From NCBI RefSeq assembly GCF_026162425.1, contig NZ_JAOBQJ010000003.1:496001-560000 (forward strand): a stretch of DNA of 64,000 bases, in the 5' to 3' direction. Source of the stretch: Flexivirga meconopsidis (GTDB lineage: Bacteria > Actinomycetota > Actinomycetes > Actinomycetales > Dermatophilaceae). The notes under the pieces are model-generated. The model was not told the DNA's origin and did no database searches. It was given only the letters and a program-made list of their open reading frames with translations. Below are positions 45,140 through 55,497 of the stretch, in pieces. The position numbers and the translations under genes are program-made. Position 1 is the first letter of the stretch. Every line of letters begins with the position of its first letter.

Positions 45140-45448
45140 ATGGCGGGACAAAAGATCCGCATCCGACTGAAGTCGTATGACCACGAGGTCATCGACAGCT
45201 CGGCGCGCAAGATTGTCGACACGGTGACTCGTGCCGGTGCAACGGTTGTCGGCCCGGTGCCGCTGCCGACGGAGAAGAACGTTTTCTGCGTCATCCGTTC
45301 ACCGCACAAGTACAAGGACAGCCGCGAGCACTTCGAGATGCGCACCCACAAGCGGCTGATCGACATCGTTGACCCGACCCCGAAGGCCGTCGACTCGCTC
45401 ATGCGTCTCGACCTGCCGGCGGACGTCAACATCGAGATCAAGCTCTGA
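45140..45448 (+). CDS. rpsJ: 30S ribosomal protein S10 (uS10)
   Basis: 102 residues, beginning [19 protein letters not shown] as in other actinobacteria. The loop tip and the NusB-contacting surface ([20 protein letters not shown]) are conserved, so a second role in antitermination with NusB is likely from family knowledge. First gene of the S10 operon; only a weak purine-rich GAGAGAGAGA precedes the ATG. rplC follows after 23 nt. Confidence 0.98.
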   Translation: MAGQKIRIRLKSYDHEVIDSSARKIVDTVTRAGATVVGPVPLPTEKNVFCVIRSPHKYKDSREHFEMRTHKRLIDIVDPTPKAVDSLMRLDLPADVNIEIKL

Positions 45449-45471
45449 CGCCCGGGAAGGAATGACTCGCA

Positions 45472-46137
45472 GTGACACACACAACTGAGCGCTCCGTCAA
45501 GGGCGTCCTGGGCGAGAAGCTCGGCATGACCCAGGTGTGGGACGAGGCAGGCCGCCTCGTGCCCGTCACCGTGGTGCAGGCCGGCCCCTGCGTCGTGACC
45601 GCGGTCCGCGGTGAGGACGAGGGCTACCACGCGGTGCAGATCGGCTACGGCGCGATCGACCCCCGCAAGGTGAACAAGCCGATGACCGGCCACTTCGAGA
45701 AGGCCGGTGTGACCCCGCGTCGCCACCTCGCCGAGATCCGCACCGCGGACGCCGCCGACTACCAGCTCGGCCAGGAAGTGACCGTCGAGACCTTCGAGCC
45801 GGGCCAGCGCATCGACGCGGTCGGCACCACCAAGGGCAAGGGCTTCGCCGGCGTCATGAAGCGTCACGGCTTCAAGGGCGTCAGCTCCTCGCACGGCGCG
45901 CACCGCAACCACCGCAAGCCCGGTTCGATCGGTGGCTGCGCCACCCCGGGCCGCGTCTTCAAGGGCATGCGTATGGCGGGCCGCATGGGCGGCGAGCGCC
46001 AGACCACCCAGAACCTGACCATCCACGCGGTCGACGCCGACAAGGGCCTGCTGCTGATCAAGGGTGCCGTTCCCGGTCCCCGCGGCGGCATCGTCCTGGT
46101 CAAGTCAGCCGCGAAGACCGCCGTCAAGGAGGCCTGA
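45472..46137 (+). CDS. rplC: 50S ribosomal protein L3 (uL3)
   Basis: 221 residues, GTG start with GAAGGAA upstream. The loop reaching the peptidyl-transferase centre ([21 protein letters not shown]-type region near residues 145-165, here [17 protein letters not shown]) is intact, including the glutamine-methylated region of L3 proteins (ERQTTQNL). An early assembly protein of 23S rRNA. Its end contains AAGGAGG, the ribosome site of rplD. Confidence 0.98.
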   Translation: MTHTTERSVKGVLGEKLGMTQVWDEAGRLVPVTVVQAGPCVVTAVRGEDEGYHAVQIGYGAIDPRKVNKPMTGHFEKAGVTPRRHLAEIRTADAADYQLGQEVTVETFEPGQRIDAVGTTKGKGFAGVMKRHGFKGVSSSHGAHRNHRKPGSIGGCATPGRVFKGMRMAGRMGGERQTTQNLTIHAVDADKGLLLIKGAVPGPRGGIVLVKSAAKTAVKEA

Positions 46138-46142
46138 GCCAG

Positions 46143-47081
46143 ATGACGACCGTTGACATCGTCGCGCCGAACGGCGCGAAGGCGGGCACCGTCGAGCTGC
46201 CGGCCGAGATCTTCGACGTGCAGACCAACGTGCCGTTGATCCACCAGGTCGTGGTGGCCCAGCTCGCGGCTGCTCGCCAGGGCACCCACTCCACCAAGAC
46301 CCGCGGCGAGGTCCGCGGCGGTGGCAAGAAGCCCTACCGCCAGAAGGGCACCGGCCGCGCCCGCCAGGGCTCGACCCGTGCGCCGCAGTTCGCCGGTGGT
46401 GGCACCGTCCACGGCCCGAAGCCGCGGGACTACGCCCAGCGCACCCCGAAGAAGATGAAGGCTGCCGCTCTGCGCGGTGCCCTCTCGGACCGGGCGCGTC
46501 ACGGCCGCATCCACGTGCTGTCGACCGTGGTCGAGGGTGAGAAGCCGTCGACCAAGGCCGCGGCCGCGCTGCTCGGTGGCCTGACCGACCGCAAGAACCT
46601 GCTGGTCGTGCTGGCCCGTGGCGAGGAGAACGCGCTGCTGTCGGTGCGCAACCTGGCCGACGTGCACATCCTGTTCGCCGACCAGCTGAACACCTACGAC
46701 GTGCTCTGCGCCGACGACCTGATCTTCACCCAGCCCGCGCTCGAGGGCTTCCTCGCGCGCACCTCGGGTGCCGAGCAGGCCGCCCCGGCCGCTGCGCCGG
46801 CGAAGGCCACCGAGGCGTCGGCTCCGGCCGCGACCGCCGAGGTCGCCGACGGTGGCTTCGGCGCCGACTCGGCCACCCCGCTGGCCGACGGCGCGTCGCC
46901 CGACCCGGCCGTGTTCTCGGTGAAGGGCAACAAGGACTCGATGAAGTACCACGTCCCCGGTTCCCGTTGGTATGACGCCACGGTCGCCGAGGTGTGGTTC
47001 AAGACCGCTGAGGCCGCCGAGGCCGCCGGGTTCGTCCCGGCCGGTGGCGCCGCAGCGCAGCAGACCGAGAAGGACAAGTGA
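46143..47081 (+). CDS. rplD: 50S ribosomal protein L4 (uL4) with fused C-terminal domain
   Basis: 312 residues, about 100 more than usual. Residues 1-208 are ordinary L4, including the basic exit-tunnel loop ([20 protein letters not shown], 58-77). Residues 209-236 are an Ala/Pro/Glu linker, and 237-302 form a compact domain ([40 protein letters not shown]) also found at the end of L17 in this window. NCBI annotation has called such segments 'sunset' domains; I recall this but could not check. The domain should lie on the solvent side of the 50S. Confidence 0.95.
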   Translation: MTTVDIVAPNGAKAGTVELPAEIFDVQTNVPLIHQVVVAQLAAARQGTHSTKTRGEVRGGGKKPYRQKGTGRARQGSTRAPQFAGGGTVHGPKPRDYAQRTPKKMKAAALRGALSDRARHGRIHVLSTVVEGEKPSTKAAAALLGGLTDRKNLLVVLARGEENALLSVRNLADVHILFADQLNTYDVLCADDLIFTQPALEGFLARTSGAEQAAPAAAPAKATEASAPAATAEVADGGFGADSATPLADGASPDPAVFSVKGNKDSMKYHVPGSRWYDATVAEVWFKTAEAAEAAGFVPAGGAAAQQTEKDK

Positions 47082-47089
47082 TTTCGGTT

Positions 47090-47389
47090 ATGACGCAACT
47101 GGGCAAGAACCCCCGCGACATCCTTATCGCGCCGGTCGTCTCGGAGAAGTCCTACGCCCTGCTGGACGAGGGGAAGTACACCTTCCTGGTCGACCCGCGG
47201 GCGAACAAGACCGAGATCAAGATCGCCGTCGAGGAGATCTTCGACGTCAAGGTCGCCTCGGTCCACACGCTGAACCGGCAGGGCAAGACCCGTCGCACCC
47301 GCTTCGGCACCGGCAAGCGCAAGGACACCAAGCGCGCCATTGTCTCGCTCAAGGAAGGCGCGATCGACATCTTCGGCTCGCAGAGCTGA
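47090..47389 (+). CDS. rplW: 50S ribosomal protein L23 (uL23)
   Basis: 99 residues ([22 protein letters not shown]). It lines the tunnel exit and is the docking site for trigger factor, SRP and SecYEG. I chose ATG 47090; a GTG at 47078 overlapping the rplD stop adds four residues and has GAAGGA only 3 nt upstream, so the start is uncertain by four codons. Confidence 0.95.
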   Translation: MTQLGKNPRDILIAPVVSEKSYALLDEGKYTFLVDPRANKTEIKIAVEEIFDVKVASVHTLNRQGKTRRTRFGTGKRKDTKRAIVSLKEGAIDIFGSQS

Positions 47390-47434
47390 CCGTCGAACCG
47401 CCCGAATAAAGAAGACTGACAAGGACTTTCACTC

Positions 47435-48271
<837 letters not shown>

Positions 48272-48274
48272 GAG

Positions 48275-48556
48275 ATGCCCCGTTCATTGAAGAAGGGCCC
48301 CTTCGTCGACGACCACCTCGCCAAGAAGGTGGAAGCCCAGAACGAAGCCGGCACCAAGAACGTCATCAAGACCTGGTCCCGCCGGTCGATGATCACGCCC
48401 GACATGCTCGGCCACACGCTGGCCGTGCACGACGGCCGCAAGCACGTCCCGGTCTTCGTGACCGAGTCGATGGTCGGCCACAAGCTGGGCGAGTTCGCGC
48501 CGACCCGGACCTTCAAGGGTCACGAGAAGGACGACCGGAAGGGACGGCGTCGCTGA
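48275..48556 (+). CDS. rpsS: 30S ribosomal protein S19 (uS19)
   Basis: 93 residues ([20 protein letters not shown]). Located in the 30S head with S13, near the A-site tRNA and the bridge to the large subunit. It starts three bases after the rplB stop, ensuring coupled translation. The K-rich start and [23 protein letters not shown] core match the family fully. Confidence 0.98.
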   Translation: MPRSLKKGPFVDDHLAKKVEAQNEAGTKNVIKTWSRRSMITPDMLGHTLAVHDGRKHVPVFVTESMVGHKLGEFAPTRTFKGHEKDDRKGRRR

Positions 48557-48557
48557 C

Positions 48558-48962
48558 ATGTCCACGACTGAGAACACGAGCCCCACGGTTGCGGCCAAGG
48601 CACAGGCGCGGTTCGTCCGCGTGACGCCGATGAAGGCCCGCCGCGTGGTCGACCTGGTGCGTGGCAAGAACGCCCAGGACGCGATCAACATCCTCACCTT
48701 CGCGCCGCAGAGCGCGAGCGAGCCGGTGCTGAAGGTGCTGAACAGCGCCATCGCCAACGCCCGGCAGAAGGCCGACGCGCAGTCGGTGGCCTTCGACGAG
48801 CGCCTCCTCGTGATCGACGAGGCGTATGTCGACGAGGGTCCCACCATGAAGCGGTTCCGGCCTCGTGCGCAGGGTCGCGCGAGCCGAATCCTCAAGCGCA
48901 CCAGCCACATCACGTTGCACGTTGCCCAGCCCGAGACGAAGAAGCAGGAAGGACGAGCCTGA
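48558..48962 (+). CDS. rplV: 50S ribosomal protein L22 (uL22)
   Basis: 134 residues. The tunnel-lining hairpin ([21 protein letters not shown], from about residue 95) is intact and carries the region where macrolide-resistance changes occur. The N-terminus is about 15 residues longer than in E. coli, as in other actinobacteria. It starts one base after rpsS. Confidence 0.98.
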   Translation: MSTTENTSPTVAAKAQARFVRVTPMKARRVVDLVRGKNAQDAINILTFAPQSASEPVLKVLNSAIANARQKADAQSVAFDERLLVIDEAYVDEGPTMKRFRPRAQGRASRILKRTSHITLHVAQPETKKQEGRA

Positions 48963-48963
48963 T

Positions 48964-49824
48964 ATGGGTCAGAAGGTCAACCCGAACGGTTTCCGTCTCG
49001 GCATCACCACGGACCACAAGAGCCGTTGGTTCGCCGACTCGTCGAAGCCGGGTCAGCGCTACCGCGACTACGTCAAGGAAGACGTCGCGATCCGCAAGTT
49101 GATGTCGACCGGCATGGAGCGAGCCGGCATCAGCAAGGTCGAGATCGAGCGCACCCGTGACCGCGTGCGCGTCGACATCCACACCGCCCGCCCGGGCATC
49201 GTCATCGGTCGCCGCGGCGCCGAGGCCGACCGCCTGCGTGGTGCGCTGGAGAAGCTCACCGGCAAGCAGGTGCAGCTGAACATCCTCGAGGTCAAGAACC
49301 CCGAGACCGATGCGCAGCTGGTCGCCCAGGGCATCGCCGAGCAGCTGTCGGCGCGCGTGAACTTCCGTCGCGCCATGCGCAAGGGCATGCAGACGGCCGA
49401 GCGCGCCGGTGCCAAGGGCATCCGGGTCATGGTCTCGGGTCGTCTGAACGGCGCCGAGATGAGCCGCACCGAGTTCTACCGCGAGGGCCGCGTGCCGCTG
49501 CACACCCTCCGCGCGAACATCGACTACGGCTTCTACGAGGCCCGCACCACCTTCGGCCGCATCGGCGTGAAGGTCTGGATCTACAAGGGTGACCTCACCG
49601 CCAAGGAGCTGGCGCGCGAGCAGGCCGCCGCACCGAGCCGTCCCGCCCGTGGTCGTCGTGACGACCGCCGCGGTGAGCGCGGTGGCGCGCGTGGCCGTCG
49701 CGACGGCGGTGCTGCCCAGCGCAGCACCGACGCGCCGCTCGAGGCGCCGGTCGCCGAGGACGCAGTCGTCGAGGGCGCCGCGCAGGCTCCCGCCGAGGCG
49801 ACCACCGGAGGAGCTGAAGCCTGA
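48964..49824 (+). CDS. rpsC: 30S ribosomal protein S3 (uS3)
   Basis: 286 residues. The KH domain has the [14 protein letters not shown] loop, and the mRNA-entry helicase arginines are in [18 protein letters not shown]. The last roughly 60 residues are an Arg/Gly-rich then Ala/Glu-rich tail common in actinobacterial S3. It starts one base after rplV, and the stop overlaps the rplP ATG by one base. Confidence 0.98.
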   Translation: MGQKVNPNGFRLGITTDHKSRWFADSSKPGQRYRDYVKEDVAIRKLMSTGMERAGISKVEIERTRDRVRVDIHTARPGIVIGRRGAEADRLRGALEKLTGKQVQLNILEVKNPETDAQLVAQGIAEQLSARVNFRRAMRKGMQTAERAGAKGIRVMVSGRLNGAEMSRTEFYREGRVPLHTLRANIDYGFYEARTTFGRIGVKVWIYKGDLTAKELAREQAAAPSRPARGRRDDRRGERGGARGRRDGGAAQRSTDAPLEAPVAEDAVVEGAAQAPAEATTGGAEA

Positions 49825-50243
49825 TGTTGATTCCCCGTCGTGTGAAGCACCGCAAGCAGCACCACCCCAAGCGTGGTGGCGCCGCGAAGGGCGGCACCGC
49901 CGTCTCGTTTGGTGACTACGGCATCCAGGCACTGGAGCCGGCATACGTCACCAACCGGCAGATCGAGTCCGCTCGTATCGCCATGACCCGCTACATCAAG
50001 CGTGGCGGAAAGGTCTGGATCAACATCTACCCGGACCGTCCGCTCACCAAGAAGCCGGCCGAGACCCGCATGGGTTCCGGTAAGGGTTCGCCCGAGTGGT
50101 GGGTTGCCAACGTCAAGCCGGGCCGCGTCATGTTCGAGCTGTCCGGTGTGTCCGAAGAAGTTGCTCGCGAGGCGCTGCGCCTGGCGATGCACAAGCTGCC
50201 GATGAAGTGCCGCTTCGTCGCGCGTGAAGGTGGTGACCTCTGA
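49824..50243 (+). CDS. rplP: 50S ribosomal protein L16 (uL16)
   Basis: 139 residues ([19 protein letters not shown]). It sits near the A site and helps tRNA accommodation; the [20 protein letters not shown] loop near the peptidyl-transferase centre is present. The ATG overlaps the rpsC TGA (TGATG) and its own TGA overlaps the rpmC ATG, so it lies in a tightly coupled run. Confidence 0.98.
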   Translation: MLIPRRVKHRKQHHPKRGGAAKGGTAVSFGDYGIQALEPAYVTNRQIESARIAMTRYIKRGGKVWINIYPDRPLTKKPAETRMGSGKGSPEWWVANVKPGRVMFELSGVSEEVAREALRLAMHKLPMKCRFVAREGGDL

Positions 50244-50485
50244 TGGCAGTGGGATCTGCAGACCTGACGCCGGCCAAGCTGCGTGAGCTCGACGACGAGG
50301 CTCTGTCGGCCAAGCTGGGCGAGGCCAAGCAGGAGCTGTTCAACCTGCGTTTCCAGTCGGCCACCGGCCAGCTGGAGAACAACTCCCGGCTGCGTGCGGT
50401 CCGCAAGGACATCGCCCGCATCTACACCGAGCTGCGTGAGCGTGAGCTCGGCATCGGCCGCGTGCAGGAGAAGGCCGAAGCATGA
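50243..50485 (+). CDS. rpmC: 50S ribosomal protein L29 (uL29)
   Basis: 80 residues; the core is a helical hairpin ([26 protein letters not shown], then [23 protein letters not shown]). It neighbours L23 at the tunnel exit. The N-terminal [11 protein letters not shown] is slightly longer than in E. coli. The end overlaps rpsQ by 4 nt (ATGA). Confidence 0.97.
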   Translation: MAVGSADLTPAKLRELDDEALSAKLGEAKQELFNLRFQSATGQLENNSRLRAVRKDIARIYTELRERELGIGRVQEKAEA

Positions 50486-50793
50486 GCGAAGAGAGCAAGG
50501 GACAGGCAGTGACCGAGGAACGTGCCGGCAAGACCGACGGCGAGCGCAACTACCGCAAGACCCGCCGCGGCTACGTCGTCAGCGACAAGATGGACAAGAC
50601 CGTCGTTGTCGAGGTCGAGGACCGCGTCAAGCACGCCCTCTACGGCAAGGTGCAGCGCAAGACCGCCCGCGTGAAGGCGCACGACGAGCAGAACTCCTGC
50701 GGCGTCGGCGACCGCGTGCTGCTCATGGAGACCCGGCCGCTGTCGGCGCAGAAGCGCTGGCGTGTCGTCGAGATTCTCGAAAAGGCCAAGTAA
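50482..50793 (+). CDS. rpsQ: 30S ribosomal protein S17 (uS17)
   Basis: 103 residues: an unstructured, charged N-terminal tail of about 20 residues, then the OB-fold core ([44 protein letters not shown]). A primary 16S-binding protein of the 5' domain. The ATG overlaps the rpmC stop. A word-paired hairpin and a 112-nt gap follow before rplN. Confidence 0.97.
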   Translation: MSEESKGQAVTEERAGKTDGERNYRKTRRGYVVSDKMDKTVVVEVEDRVKHALYGKVQRKTARVKAHDEQNSCGVGDRVLLMETRPLSAQKRWRVVEILEKAK

Positions 50794-50798
50794 TCGTC

Positions 50799-50831
50799 CG
50801 TATGACGGGGGCCCGCGGCTCCCGTCATACG
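50799..50831. terminator. Hairpin between rpsQ and rplN, paired GTATGACG words
   Basis: The arms CGTATGACGGG (50799-50809) and CCCGTCATACG (50821-50831) are perfect complements with an 11-nt loop. It is inside the ribosomal supercluster, where complete termination would be harmful; attenuation, RNA processing, or no transcriptional role are all possible. Confidence 0.55.
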
Positions 50832-50905
50832 AACCACCGAAGAAGAAGTTCCATCAGGCTTGCGCGCCCGAGGGCGGCAAGAACCGATGAGACAGGAGAA
50901 GAAAC

Positions 50906-51274
50906 GTGATCCAGCAGGAGTCGCGACTGCGCGTCGCCGACAACACCGGTGCCAAGGAGATCTTGTGCATCCGGGTGCTCGGTGGCTCGGGACGTCGCTA
51001 CGCCGGCATCGGTGACACCATCGTGGCGACCGTCAAGGACGCCATCCCGGGCGGAAACGTCAAGAAGGGCGATGTCGTGAAGGCCGTTGTCGTGCGCACC
51101 CGCAAGGAGCGCCGCCGCCCGGACGGCAGCTACATCAAGTTCGACGAGAACGCCGCGGTCATCCTCAAGAGCGACGGTGACCCGCGCGGCACGCGCATCT
51201 TCGGCCCGGTGGGCCGCGAGCTGCGTGACAAGCGATTCATGAAGATCATCTCGCTCGCCCCGGAGGTGCTGTAA
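50906..51274 (+). CDS. rplN: 50S ribosomal protein L14 (uL14)
   Basis: 122 residues, GTG start ([20 protein letters not shown]) with GACAGGAGAAG upstream. The five-stranded barrel sequence and the subunit-bridge surface are conserved; it is also the docking site of the silencing factor RsfS. It begins the spc-type segment and is followed after 3 nt by rplX. Confidence 0.98.
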   Translation: MIQQESRLRVADNTGAKEILCIRVLGGSGRRYAGIGDTIVATVKDAIPGGNVKKGDVVKAVVVRTRKERRRPDGSYIKFDENAAVILKSDGDPRGTRIFGPVGRELRDKRFMKIISLAPEVL

Positions 51275-51277
51275 GCC

Positions 51278-51628
51278 ATGGCAGGCAAGCCGAAGATGAA
51301 GATCAAGAAGAACGACCTCGTGCAGGTCATCTCCGGTAAGGACAAGGGCCTGCAGGGCAAGGTCATCTCGGTCGACCCCGAGCGTCAGCGCGTGCTGGTC
51401 GAGGGCGTCAACCGGATCACCAAGCACGTCAAGGCCGGTCAGCCCGGAGGTGGCGCTGGTGGCATCGAGGTCACCGAGGCGCCGATCCACGTGAGCAACG
51501 TGATGGTCGTCGACCCCGAGTCCAAGAAGCCGACCCGCATCCGCATCCGCGAGGAGCAGGTGGAGCGTGACGGCCGCACCAAGACCGTCCGCACCCGGGT
51601 TTCGGTGCGGTCCGGAAAGGACCTGTAA
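51278..51628 (+). CDS. rplX: 50S ribosomal protein L24 (uL24)
   Basis: 116 residues with the KOW motif ([21 protein letters not shown]) near the N-terminus. It initiates 50S assembly and sits at the tunnel exit. GGAGG within the end of rplN is its ribosome site. The length is ordinary and the stop is 3 nt before rplE. Confidence 0.98.
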   Translation: MAGKPKMKIKKNDLVQVISGKDKGLQGKVISVDPERQRVLVEGVNRITKHVKAGQPGGGAGGIEVTEAPIHVSNVMVVDPESKKPTRIRIREEQVERDGRTKTVRTRVSVRSGKDL

Positions 51629-51631
51629 GAG

Positions 51632-52201
51632 ATGACCGCGACCACGAACGAGAAGGTGGCGCCCCGTCTCAAGGCGCGCTACCAGGACGAGATCAAGAAC
51701 AACCTGCAGAGCGAGTTCAACTTCGCCAACGTCATGCAGGTGCCGACGGTGACCAAGGTCGTCGTGAACATGGGTGTCGGCGACGCCGCCCGTGACTCCA
51801 AGCTGATCGACGGCGCGATCCGGGACCTCGCGGCGATCACCGGCCAGAAGCCGGCGGTCACCAAGGCCCGCAAGTCGATCGCGCAGTTCAAGCTGCGTGA
51901 GGGCATGCCGATCGGCGCGCACACCACGCTGCGCGGCGACCGCATGTGGGAGTTCCTCGACCGCCTGGTGTCGATCGCGCTGCCGCGCATCCGCGACTTC
52001 CGCGGCCTGTCGCCCAAGCAGTTCGACGGCAACGGCAACTACACCTTCGGTCTGACCGAGCAGTCGGTGTTCTACGAGATCGACCAGGACAAGATCGACC
52101 GGGTCCGCGGCATGGACATCACGGTCGTCACCACTGCGAGCAACGACGACGAAGGCCGGGCCCTGTTGAAGCAACTCGGCTTCCCTTTTAAGGAGAACTG
52201 A
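51632..52201 (+). CDS. rplE: 50S ribosomal protein L5 (uL5)
   Basis: 189 residues. [20 protein letters not shown] and [21 protein letters not shown]-type segments (here [21 protein letters not shown], near residue 70) bind 5S rRNA and contact P-site tRNA. It has a short N-terminal extension ([20 protein letters not shown]). It ends two bases before rpsZ, in the conserved order rplX-rplE-rpsN. Confidence 0.98.
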   Translation: MTATTNEKVAPRLKARYQDEIKNNLQSEFNFANVMQVPTVTKVVVNMGVGDAARDSKLIDGAIRDLAAITGQKPAVTKARKSIAQFKLREGMPIGAHTTLRGDRMWEFLDRLVSIALPRIRDFRGLSPKQFDGNGNYTFGLTEQSVFYEIDQDKIDRVRGMDITVVTTASNDDEGRALLKQLGFPFKEN

Positions 52202-52203
52202 GC

Positions 52204-52389
52204 ATGGCGAAGAAGGCCCTGGTCAACAAGGCCAACAAGAAGCCGAAGTTTGAGGTTCGCGCCTACACCCGCTGCCAGCGGTGCGGCCGCCCGCACTCGG
52301 TCTACCGCAAGTTCGGCCTGTGCCGGATCTGCCTGCGCGAGATGGCGCACCGCGGCGAACTGCCCGGCGTCACCAAGTCCAGCTGGTGA
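52204..52389 (+). CDS. rpsZ: 30S ribosomal protein S14, zinc type (uS14)
   Basis: 61 residues. C24, C27, C40 and C43 (RCQRCG, LCRICL) form the zinc ribbon of the type Z protein, distinct from the longer, cysteine-free type used by actinobacteria when zinc is short. Its presence in the main operon implies zinc-replete growth as the default. ATG two bases after the rplE stop. A word-paired hairpin follows. Confidence 0.97.
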   Translation: MAKKALVNKANKKPKFEVRAYTRCQRCGRPHSVYRKFGLCRICLREMAHRGELPGVTKSSW

Positions 52390-52391
52390 GC

Positions 52392-52425
52392 CAGGTATGG
52401 CGAGGGCCCGCCCTCGTCATACCTG
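52392..52425. terminator. Hairpin between rpsZ and rpsH, paired GTATGNCG words
   Basis: The arms 52392-52406 and 52411-52425 pair over 15 bases with one G-T pair and a 4-nt loop; they carry GTATGGCG and the complement of GTATGACG. It is in a 135-nt gap within the supercluster, so its role as a terminator is uncertain. Confidence 0.6.
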
Positions 52426-52524
52426 CGCCTCCAGCGCACCCCTGCATAAACCACGTAACAACTACACCGAAGGTCCGGCCACGGAAGTGACCAGAAACCA
52501 CGGTGAGAAGGGCAAGAGCCCAAC

Positions 52525-52923
52525 ATGACGATGACCGACCCGATCGCGGACATGCTGACCCGCGTCCGGAACGCCAACTCGGCGCACCACGACTCGGCGA
52601 CCATGCCGCACAGCAAGCTCAAGGCGCACATCGCCGAGATCCTCCAGGCGGAGGGTTACATCTCCGGCTTCCGCGTCGAGGGCGAGGGCGTCGACAAGAC
52701 GCTCACCATCGACCTGAAGTACGGCCCCAACCGGGAGCGCTCCATCGCCGGCGTCCGCCGCGTGAGCAAGCCCGGTCTGCGGGTCTACGCCAAGTCCACC
52801 AACCTGCCCAAGGTGCTCGGTGGCCTCGGCGTTGCCATCCTGTCCACGTCGTCCGGCCTGCTCACTGACAAGCAGGCGGCGACCAAGGGCGTTGGCGGGG
52901 AAGTCCTCGCCTACGTCTGGTGA
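52525..52923 (+). CDS. rpsH: 30S ribosomal protein S8 (uS8)
   Basis: 132 residues ([22 protein letters not shown]); ATG 52525 or 52531 both fit. It binds the 16S central domain and in E. coli represses the spc operon. The C-terminal [12 protein letters not shown] segment that holds the RNA-binding Ser/Thr cluster is intact. Confidence 0.98.
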   Translation: MTMTDPIADMLTRVRNANSAHHDSATMPHSKLKAHIAEILQAEGYISGFRVEGEGVDKTLTIDLKYGPNRERSIAGVRRVSKPGLRVYAKSTNLPKVLGGLGVAILSTSSGLLTDKQAATKGVGGEVLAYVW

Positions 52924-52949
52924 CCCGGAACAGATAAGGAGTTAACGAG

Positions 52950-53489
52950 ATGTCGCGAATCGGACGTCTTCCCGTTCCGGTGCCCAGTGGTGTCGAGGTG
53001 ACCATCGACGGCCAGGCCGTCGCGGTCAAGGGCCCGAAGGGTCAGCTGGAGCTGACCGTGCCCGCCCCGATCACCGTGGCCAAGGGCGAGGACGGTGCGA
53101 TCAACGTGTCGCGCCCCAACGACGAGCGTGAGTCGCGGGCCCGCCACGGGCTGACCCGCAGCCTCATCAACAACATGGTCGTCGGTGTGACCGACGGCTT
53201 CACCAAGAAGCTGGAGATCCACGGCACGGGTTACCGCGTGGTCGCCAAGGGCTCGGACCTGGAGTTCGCGCTCGGCTACAGCCACCCGATCCTGGTCAAG
53301 GCTCCCGAGGGCATCACCTTCGCCGTCGAGAACCAGACCCACTTCTCGGTGACCGGTGTCGACAAGCAGCAGGTCGGTGAGGTCGCCGCCAACATCCGCA
53401 AGCTGCGCAAGCCCGACCCGTACAAGGCGAAGGGTGTTCGCTACGAAGGCGAGCACATCCGCCGCAAGGTCGGAAAGGCTGGTAAGTAA
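52950..53489 (+). CDS. rplF: 50S ribosomal protein L6 (uL6)
   Basis: 179 residues of two related halves; [20 protein letters not shown] starts the first and the C-terminal half has [21 protein letters not shown]. It binds 23S helix 97 near the factor-binding site where EF-G and EF-Tu dock. AAGGAG is 9 nt upstream. Confidence 0.98.
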   Translation: MSRIGRLPVPVPSGVEVTIDGQAVAVKGPKGQLELTVPAPITVAKGEDGAINVSRPNDERESRARHGLTRSLINNMVVGVTDGFTKKLEIHGTGYRVVAKGSDLEFALGYSHPILVKAPEGITFAVENQTHFSVTGVDKQQVGEVAANIRKLRKPDPYKAKGVRYEGEHIRRKVGKAGK

Positions 53490-53492
53490 GCC

Positions 53493-53867
53493 ATGGCAAA
53501 GATTGTGAAGCGCTCCACGAGCAAGGCCGCCGCGCGCTCGCGTCGCCACCTGCGGCTGCGCAAGCGGGTCGCCGGCACCGCCGAGCGTCCCCGCCTGGTC
53601 GTGACCCGCTCCTCGCGGCACGTCTTCGTGCAGGTCGTCGACGACACCGTCGGCAAGACCGTCGCGTCGGCGTCGACCATGGAGGCCGACCTGCGTTCCT
53701 TCGACGGCGACAAGACCGCCAAGGCCCGCCGTGTCGGCGAGCTGGTCGCGGCCCGCGCCAAGGAGGCCGGTGTCGACTCGGTCGTGTTCGACCGGGGCGG
53801 CAACAAGTACGCCGGTCGCGTGTCCGCGATCGCCGACGGCGCCCGCGAAGGTGGGCTGACGCTGTGA
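53493..53867 (+). CDS. rplR: 50S ribosomal protein L18 (uL18)
   Basis: 124 residues, with a basic N-terminus ([20 protein letters not shown]-type, here [20 protein letters not shown]) and the 5S rRNA-binding core [15 protein letters not shown]. It delivers 5S rRNA with L5. Start ATG 53493, 3 nt after rplF. A 103-nt gap with a hairpin (53873-53919) separates it from rpsE. Confidence 0.98.
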   Translation: MAKIVKRSTSKAAARSRRHLRLRKRVAGTAERPRLVVTRSSRHVFVQVVDDTVGKTVASASTMEADLRSFDGDKTAKARRVGELVAARAKEAGVDSVVFDRGGNKYAGRVSAIADGAREGGLTL

Positions 53868-53872
53868 ACGCA

Positions 53873-53919
53873 CCCCACGAAGTCCTCGCTCCGCAGGCTC
53901 CGCTCGGTACTTCGCGGGG
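53873..53919 (+). promoter_or_regulatory. Hairpin in the rplR-rpsE gap
   Basis: CCCCACGAAGT (53873-53883) pairs with ACTTCGCGGGG (53909-53919) except for one A-C mismatch. The gap is unusually long inside this compact operon. The stem could be an attenuator or an mRNA-processing site; no protein-binding mimicry is evident. Confidence 0.4.
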
Positions 53920-53970
53920 ACCCCGCCGCAATGAGGGCAAGATTTTCACAATGATCGAGAGGAAGCACTG

Positions 53971-54645
53971 ATGCCTGGACCCCAGCGTCGAGGCGCTGCA
54001 GGCGCAGCCGGCAGCAACTCGAACAACGAGAACAACAACGACCGTCGCGGTGGCCGCGGCGGACGTGACGGCGGCCGCGACAACCGTCGCGGCGGCGACG
54101 ACCGCAACCAGTATCTGGAGCGCGTCGTCACCATCAACCGGGTGGCCAAGGTCGTCCAGGGTGGTCGTCGCTTCAGCTTCACCGCGCTCGTGGTCGTCGG
54201 TGACGGCCAGGGCACCGTCGGTGTCGGCTACGGCAAGGCCAAGGAAGTCCCGGCCGCCATCGCCAAGGGCGTCGAGGAGGCGAAGAAGAACTTCTTCCGC
54301 GTCCCGATGATCGGCGGCACCATCCCGCACCCGGTGCAGGGTGAGGCCGCGGCGGGCGTCGTCCTGCTGCGTCCGGCCAGCCCCGGTACCGGTGTCATCG
54401 CCGGTGGCCCGGTGCGTGCGGTGCTGGAGTGCGCCGGCATCCACGACGTGCTGAGCAAGTCGCTCGGCTCGGACAACGCGATCAACATCGTGCACGCGAC
54501 CGTCACGGCGCTGCAGGAGCTGGAGCGGCCCGAGGCCGTTGCCGCTCGCCGCGGTCTGCCGCTGGACGAGGTGGCCCCGGCCGCCATGCAGCGCGCGATG
54601 GCGGAGGCTGCCGCCTCGGCCAGCAGCGAGAAGGCAGGTGCCTGA
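53971..54645 (+). CDS. rpsE: 30S ribosomal protein S5 (uS5)
   Basis: 224 residues, with a 45-residue N-terminal extension rich in Asn, Gly, Arg and Asp ([17 protein letters not shown]), a common actinobacterial feature. The double-stranded RNA-binding domain ([20 protein letters not shown]) and the spectinomycin-contact loop near [12 protein letters not shown] are normal. AGGAAG lies 5 nt before the ATG. The stop overlaps the rpmD ATG. Confidence 0.98.
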   Translation: MPGPQRRGAAGAAGSNSNNENNNDRRGGRGGRDGGRDNRRGGDDRNQYLERVVTINRVAKVVQGGRRFSFTALVVVGDGQGTVGVGYGKAKEVPAAIAKGVEEAKKNFFRVPMIGGTIPHPVQGEAAAGVVLLRPASPGTGVIAGGPVRAVLECAGIHDVLSKSLGSDNAINIVHATVTALQELERPEAVAARRGLPLDEVAPAAMQRAMAEAAASASSEKAGA

Positions 54646-54824
54646 TGGCGACGTTGAAGGTGACCCAGGTCAAGTCGGAGATCGGCGGTAAGCCGCAGCA
54701 CCGTGAGACGCTGCGCTCGCTCGGTCTGAAGAAGATCGGTCAGACCGTCGAGAAGCCGGACAGCCCGGAGTTCCGTGGCATGGTCCGCGCGGTGGCCCAC
54801 CTGGTCACCGTTGAGGAGAAGTGA
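54645..54824 (+). CDS. rpmD: 50S ribosomal protein L30 (uL30)
   Basis: 59 residues ([44 protein letters not shown]), the short bacterial form. Both ends overlap neighbours by one base (TGATG with rpsE and with rplO), so it is strictly coupled. It has no independent ribosome site beyond AAGGCAGG in the end of rpsE. Confidence 0.97.
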   Translation: MATLKVTQVKSEIGGKPQHRETLRSLGLKKIGQTVEKPDSPEFRGMVRAVAHLVTVEEK

Positions 54825-55282
54825 TGGCTGAAGAGAAGACGCACGCACTGAAGGTGCACCACCTGCGTCCGGCTCCCGGTGCCAAGACCGCCAAGACCCG
54901 CGTGGGTCGCGGTGAGGGCTCCAAGGGCAAGACCGCCGGTCGCGGCACCAAGGGCACGAAGGCGCGTTACCAGGTGCCCGAGAGCTTCGAGGGTGGGCAG
55001 ACTCCGCTGCACATGCGGCTGCCGAAGATGCGCGGTTTCAAGAACCCGTTCAAGGTCGAGTACCAGGTGGTCAACCTGGACAAGCTCGAGAGCCTGTTCC
55101 CGCAGGGCGGCGACGTGACCGTCGCCGACCTGGTGGCCAAGGGCGCGGTCCGCAAGGGCCAGCCGGTCAAGGTGCTCGGCACCGGTGAGATCACCGTCAA
55201 GGTGAACCTCACCGTGGAGAAGTTCTCCGCCTCGGCCAAGGACAAGATCGAGGCTGCGGGCGGCTCGGTCACCACTGCGTGA
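54824..55282 (+). CDS. rplO: 50S ribosomal protein L15 (uL15)
   Basis: 152 residues. The glycine-rich basic N-terminal arm ([23 protein letters not shown], from about residue 26) penetrates 23S rRNA; the C-terminal globular domain is normal. Late assembly protein. It is the last ribosomal gene before secY and is followed by a long hairpin terminator. ATG 54824 overlaps the rpmD TGA. Confidence 0.98.
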   Translation: MAEEKTHALKVHHLRPAPGAKTAKTRVGRGEGSKGKTAGRGTKGTKARYQVPESFEGGQTPLHMRLPKMRGFKNPFKVEYQVVNLDKLESLFPQGGDVTVADLVAKGAVRKGQPVKVLGTGEITVKVNLTVEKFSASAKDKIEAAGGSVTTA

Positions 55283-55304
55283 CGCCGGCCACCGCACACG
55301 CGTG

Positions 55305-55360
55305 AACGCCCCGCGGGGGCACGAGACTCCACACGGGGCTCGTAACTCCCGCGGGGCGTT
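55305..55360 (+). terminator. Terminator after rplO
   Basis: The outer 13-bp perfect stem 55305-55317/55348-55360 ends in TT; an inner stem ACGAG/CTCGT (55321-55325/55339-55343) closes the loop. It separates the S10-spc ribosomal genes from secY-adk-map. Confidence 0.75.
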
Positions 55361-55375
55361 TGGCACATCCCGGGC

Positions 55376-55404
55376 GTTCGAGAGGACGCCGCAGCAGGTA
55401 ATCT
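55376..55404 (+). promoter_or_regulatory. secY promoter candidate
   Basis: GTTCGA (55376-55381), a 17-bp spacer and TAATCT (55399-55404); the -35 is weak. The leader holds a GCCCGA-TCGT-TCGGGC hairpin (55464-55479) just before the AGGAGG ribosome site. Confidence 0.45.
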
Positions 55405-55497
55405 CACCCTCGTGCCCTGCGCCAGTCCTGGGCGCCGCACACCGCACGCCTTAAAAACCGGCCGCCCGATCGTTCGGGCAGCCCAGGAGGATCCACG

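Noticed and set aside
46851-47081. The L4 tail as a frameshift artefact
   Set aside because: The frame is continuous, the stop overlaps L23 as expected, and the same domain occurs in frame in L17.
53951-53973. Tiny peptide overlapping the rpsE start
   Set aside because: ATG to TGA gives only six codons; the same bases form the ribosome site of rpsE, so it is more likely chance.
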